From Fimbriimonadaceae bacterium (GTDB lineage: Bacteria; Armatimonadota; UBA10988), in contig JADZEX010000044.1 in NCBI GenBank assembly GCA_020850355.1, positions 62,001-126,000 on the forward strand: 64,000 bases of DNA. The letters run 5' to 3'. Each line of letters starts with the position of its first letter. The first letter of the stretch is position 1. Positions 59,965 through 64,000 of this stretch are shown here, in pieces. A program made the translations under genes and the position numbers. The notes below the pieces were generated by a model. That model saw nothing but the letters and a program-made list of their open reading frames with translations. It was not told the DNA's origin and searched no databases.

Positions 59965-60814
59965 CGCTGACCAATCCCCCGAAGCGTCGCTCGCGGGTCT
60001 GATACTCGGCTATTGCGCGGTACACGTCGACCGGCCGGAAGGCCGGCCAGAGCGTCCCGGTCACCCACAGCTCGGCGTAGGCGATTTGCCAGAGCAGGAA
60101 GTTGCTGACGCGCAGGTCGCCGCCGGTCCGGATCAGCAGCTCCGGGTCCGGCACGTCGGGCGCATAGAGCCGCGCGGCGAAGGCCGCTTCGTCAAGCTGC
60201 GCGGGATCCAACTCGCCGCGCTGCGCCGCGGCGGCGATCTCCCGCGCGGCGTCGACGATCTCGCGGCGGCCGCCGTAGTTCAGGGCCAGGTACAACCGCA
60301 TCCGGGAGTTGGCCGCGGTCGCTTCGACGTCACGCTCCAGTTCGCGGCGTAACGAGGCCGGCAGGTCGTCGGCGCGGCCGAGCAGCCGCACGCTGACCTC
60401 GGACTCCAGCATCTCCGCCAGGTTGGCGTGCAACTGGTCCTCGATCAGCCGCATCAGCCCGCCGACTTCGTCCTCGGGCCGCGACCAGTTTTCGTTGGAG
60501 AAGGTGTACAGGGTGAGGTGTTCGACCCGCCCCAGACCGGGCTCCACGGTCACCCCGGCCTCGGCCAGCCGCGTCGGCAGGTGGCGGCAAGCCCGGATGA
60601 TCAGCCGGGTGGTCTCGGCGCCCCGCTGGTGCCCGACAATCCGCGGCAAGTGCTGCTGCCGGGCCCAGCGGCCGTTGCCATCCATGATCACCGCGACGTG
60701 CCGCGGCACGCGCGTCGGGTCGATGCGACTCAGCCAGCGCTGCTCGTCGGCATCGATCGGCGGCAGCTCATAGGTCGTCGCGGCGCTGGCGCTGCGGGCT
60801 CGCGGGTCGGTCAC
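59951..60814 (-). CDS. uppS: Undecaprenyl diphosphate synthase
   Basis: 287 residues. VAVIMDGNGRWARQ (catalytic Asp), RIVGHQRGAETTR, LTLYTFSNENWSRP, LNYGGRREIVDA and the C-terminal LLIRTGGDLRVSNFLLWQIAY are all diagnostic of cis-prenyltransferases. It makes the C55 lipid carrier for peptidoglycan and other envelope polymers. GTG 60814 overlaps the frr stop in GTGA. About 30 residues precede the core, somewhat longer than usual. Confidence 0.94.
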   Translation of the reverse strand: MTDPRARSASAATTYELPPIDADEQRWLSRIDPTRVPRHVAVIMDGNGRWARQQHLPRIVGHQRGAETTRLIIRACRHLPTRLAEAGVTVEPGLGRVEHLTLYTFSNENWSRPEDEVGGLMRLIEDQLHANLAEMLESEVSVRLLGRADDLPASLRRELERDVEATAANSRMRLYLALNYGGRREIVDAAREIAAAAQRGELDPAQLDEAAFAARLYAPDVPDPELLIRTGGDLRVSNFLLWQIAYAELWVTGTLWPAFRPVDVYRAIAEYQTRERRFGGLVSDATT

Positions 60815-61377
60815 TCCGACATCAGCTCCTCTTCCTTGGCCTTCACCAGCTTGTCGATCTTGGCGATGTACTGGTCCGTCAGCTTCTGGATGTCGTCCTG
60901 CCCGCGGTGCAGTTCGTCTTCGGAGACAGCGCCTTCCTTTTCCATTTTCCGGAGGTGGTCGATGGCCTCGCGCCGCACGTTGCGGACCGCCACGCGGCCC
61001 TTTTCGGCGGTGTGCTGACAGCCCTTCGCCAGCTCGCGCCGGCGCTCTTCGGTGAGTGGTGGGATGCCGATCCGGATCAGCTTGCCGTCGTTCTGCGGGT
61101 TGAGCCCCAACCTGGCGTCGGCGAGGGCCTTCTCGATCGCCCGGATCAGCCCCTTCTCCCACGGCTCGATGGTCAGCAGCCGGGCTTCGGGGGCGCGGAT
61201 CATCGCCAGTTGCTGCAAGGCTGTCGGAGTCCCGTGGTAATCCACCTTGATCTCTTCGACCAGGGCCGGCGAGGCGCGGCCGGTGCGCACCAGGCTGAAC
61301 TCGTGCTCCGTCGCCTTGACAGTCTTTTCCATGTGGTCTTCGGCTTCGAGCAAGACCTCGGCGGTGGCTTCACTCAT
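60811..61377 (-). CDS. frr: Ribosome recycling factor
   Basis: 188 residues. [50 protein letters not shown] and [20 protein letters not shown] are typical RRF motifs. Recycles ribosomes after termination with EF-G. ATG 61377 has AGGAG 8 nt upstream; GTG 61383 is too close to it. The start overlaps the end of pyrH. Confidence 0.95.
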   Translation of the reverse strand: MSEATAEVLLEAEDHMEKTVKATEHEFSLVRTGRASPALVEEIKVDYHGTPTALQQLAMIRAPEARLLTIEPWEKGLIRAIEKALADARLGLNPQNDGKLIRIGIPPLTEERRRELAKGCQHTAEKGRVAVRNVRREAIDHLRKMEKEGAVSEDELHRGQDDIQKLTDQYIAKIDKLVKAKEEELMSE

Positions 61378-62104
61378 GGTCACTACTCCTTACGATGGTC
61401 CCGACTGCTTCGCCCTGACAGATCCGCTGGAGGTTGTCCAGCTCGGCGAAGTCGAACACGATGATCGGCAGGCTTTGCACCTTCGCCAGCGAGGTGGCGG
61501 TGGCGTCCATCACCGCCAGCGGCAGCAGTTGGTCGTAGCTGAGATGCTCGTATTTCTGCGCCTCGGGGTGGGTCCGCGGATCGGCGCTGTAGACGCCGTC
61601 GACCCGGTGCTTCGCCATCAGCAGGGCATCGGCGTCGATCTGGCAGGCCCGCAGTGCGGCGGCCGTGTCGGTCGAGAAGAACGGATTGCCGGTGCCCGCC
61701 GCGAAGATCACCACGCGGCCCTGCTCGAGATGCCGCAGCGCGCGGCGCTGGATGAACGGCTCGGCCACCTCGTGCATCTCGATGGCCGTCTGCACCCGCA
61801 CCTGCAGCCCTTCGGCCTCCAGCGCGCTCATCAGCGCCAGGGCGTTGATGACGGTGGCGAGCATGCCCATGTGGTCGCCCGTGACGCGGTCGATGCCCCG
61901 CTTCTCCCCGGCGACGCCCCGGAAGATGTTGCCGCCACCGACCACGATGGCCAGCTCGACACCGACCGCGACGACCCGCCGGAAGTGCTGCGCGATCGCC
62001 GCCAACAGCTCGTCGTCGATGCCGTAGGGCTGGCCTCCCATCAGCGCCTCGCCGCTCAGCTTGAGCAGCACGCGGCGATACTTCAGCGCGGCGCAGTCGG
62101 CCAT
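61370..62104 (-). CDS. pyrH: UMP kinase
   Basis: 244 residues. [67 protein letters not shown] (in part) and [11 protein letters not shown] match bacterial hexameric UMP kinase of the amino-acid-kinase fold. It phosphorylates UMP to UDP. ATG 62104 has AAGG 8 nt upstream. Upstream GTGs touch the SD and are less likely. It lies in the usual tsf-pyrH-frr order. Confidence 0.95.
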   Translation of the reverse strand: MADCAALKYRRVLLKLSGEALMGGQPYGIDDELLAAIAQHFRRVVAVGVELAIVVGGGNIFRGVAGEKRGIDRVTGDHMGMLATVINALALMSALEAEGLQVRVQTAIEMHEVAEPFIQRRALRHLEQGRVVIFAAGTGNPFFSTDTAAALRACQIDADALLMAKHRVDGVYSADPRTHPEAQKYEHLSYDQLLPLAVMDATATSLAKVQSLPIIVFDFAELDNLQRICQGEAVGTIVRSSDHE

Positions 62105-62208
62105 GCCCACCACCTTTCCGGGCGGTCCAGCAGATACTGCGGGAGCCGCCGCGGGGCACCTCTTCGTGCCTGCGCGCGCGGCTCCTGTTGCAGGGATCCG
62201 AAAATGGG

Positions 62209-63051
62209 CTACTCTTGCCCGACCTCGAGGCGCAGGAAGCGCCGCACCGCGAGGCTGCCACCGGCCGCCTTGGCGGCCTCGGCGACGTACTGCTGGACGG
62301 CCTTCTTGTCGTCCTTGGCGTACGGCTGGTCCAGCAGGCAGACCTCGCTGAAGAACTTGCCGAGCCGACCCTCGATGATCTTCTCGCGGATGTTCTCGGG
62401 CTTCTTGGCCATGTCCTCAGCGTTGCGCAGCACTTCCTTCTCGCGCTCCAGCAGGTCGGCCGGGACGCCGTCGCGGTCGACGCAGAGCGGCCGCATCGCC
62501 GCCACCTGCATCCCGAGTTCCTTGGCGACTTCGGCCAGCGCGGGCTGCGCCACGCCGGCTCCGGCGACTTCCACCAGCACCGCGACGCGGTGCGTCGCCG
62601 TGTGCAGGTAGTAGCCGACCAGCCCGTCGGCGCCGGCCGTCCAGCGCACCAGGCGGCCGACCCGGATGGCTTCGCCGATCCGCGACACGGCGTTGGCGAT
62701 GGCGTCGTCGCCGCCGACCGCCTCGGAGGTCTCCGCGCCACTGGCCAGCGCGGCGTCCGCGAGGCTCTGCGCCAGCGCCCGGAAGTCGTCGCTGCGGCCG
62801 ACGAAGTCGGTCTCGCAGTTCAGCTCCAGCGCCAGCGTGGTCTGCCCGTCGGGGCTGCTGGCCAGCGCGATGCACCCTTCGCCGGTGGTCCGCCCGGCGC
62901 GCTTCTCACCCTTCGCCAGCCCGTGCTGCCGCAGGATGTCCTTGGCCTTCTCAACATCGCCCTCGGCCTCGGCCAGCGCGCGCTTGCAATCCATCATGCC
63001 CGCCCCGGTCGCGTCCCGGAGGGCCTTCACATCGGCTGCTGCAATCGACAT
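62209..63051 (-). CDS. tsf: Elongation factor Ts
   Basis: 280 residues. N-terminal UBA-like [21 protein letters not shown], the conserved core [13 protein letters not shown], and the C-terminal [18 protein letters not shown]. It exchanges GDP for GTP on EF-Tu. ATG with GGAGAAG 5 nt upstream. A GC-rich stem-loop region without a T-tract occupies the ~100 nt between tsf and pyrH. Confidence 0.95.
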   Translation of the reverse strand: MSIAAADVKALRDATGAGMMDCKRALAEAEGDVEKAKDILRQHGLAKGEKRAGRTTGEGCIALASSPDGQTTLALELNCETDFVGRSDDFRALAQSLADAALASGAETSEAVGGDDAIANAVSRIGEAIRVGRLVRWTAGADGLVGYYLHTATHRVAVLVEVAGAGVAQPALAEVAKELGMQVAAMRPLCVDRDGVPADLLEREKEVLRNAEDMAKKPENIREKIIEGRLGKFFSEVCLLDQPYAKDDKKAVQQYVAEAAKAAGGSLAVRRFLRLEVGQE

Positions 63052-63079
63052 CGTCGCTTCTCCGTCCTCTCGCCAGCCC

Positions 63080-64000
<921 letters not shown>

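Overview
The window is about 70% GC and densely coded (roughly 55 genes). Genes often overlap by 4 nt or are 5-20 nt apart, and most have a clear GGAGG-type ribosome binding site. An outer membrane is implied by a C-terminal-Phe beta-barrel protein, an MtrA-like decaheme cytochrome and lipoprotein signals. A T-box leader in front of pheS is more typical of Terrabacteria. Together with the many secreted glycosidase, sulfatase and Gfo/Idh genes, this suggests a diderm terrabacterial lineage such as Armatimonadota or a relative. That placement is inference; no rRNA gene is present to test it.

Layout. 1-9890: a large secreted YetA/PcRGLX-like protein cut by the left edge, a membrane/TPR protein, then a coupled trio of GH32-like glycosidase, 5'-nucleotidase-like protein and GH26 mannanase; the last two lack a canonical start codon. 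9904-11080: a frameshifted zinc-ribbon membrane protein and a truncated secreted fragment. 11097-21548 (minus): prs, an M55 aminopeptidase, thrS, infC, rpmI, rplT, a TrmH methyltransferase, a Phe-specific T-box, pheS, pheT and thrB. 21652-27861 (plus): a sugar catabolism operon of Gfo/Idh oxidoreductase, enolase-superfamily dehydratase, clan GH-A hydrolase and sulfatase.

27873-39244 is the most striking region. A minus-strand operon carries ccmF, an MtrA/DmsE-like decaheme cytochrome, an outer-membrane beta-barrel, periplasmic 7- and 11-heme cytochromes, a membrane-anchored 7-heme cytochrome, a cytochrome b561 and an 18-heme lipoprotein. A 9-heme lipoprotein gene diverges from it. I count 62 c-type heme motifs (59 CXXCH and 3 CX4CH). 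The set reads as a complete route from the quinone pool across both membranes: a porin-cytochrome system for extracellular electron transfer or extracellular electron uptake. The combination and order are unlike any model locus I know.

39507-43286: gspF/pilC and gspE/pilB split by a small TPR-like gene. 43330-52513: an M81 (MlrC) peptidase, a xylose-isomerase-like protein, a PocR-GAF histidine kinase coupled to argC, small membrane and secreted proteins, a metallophosphoesterase and PHP-phosphoesterase pair, and a rhodanese gene with a CsoR/CstR-like operator over its promoter. 52559-56515: two response regulators, an acyltransferase and a possibly leaderless histidine kinase. 56484-64000 (minus): the conserved rpsB-tsf-pyrH-frr-uppS-cdsA-dxr-rseP cluster, with a degenerate protein in the cdsA slot. 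No mobile elements, CRISPR arrays, rRNA or tRNA genes were recognised.
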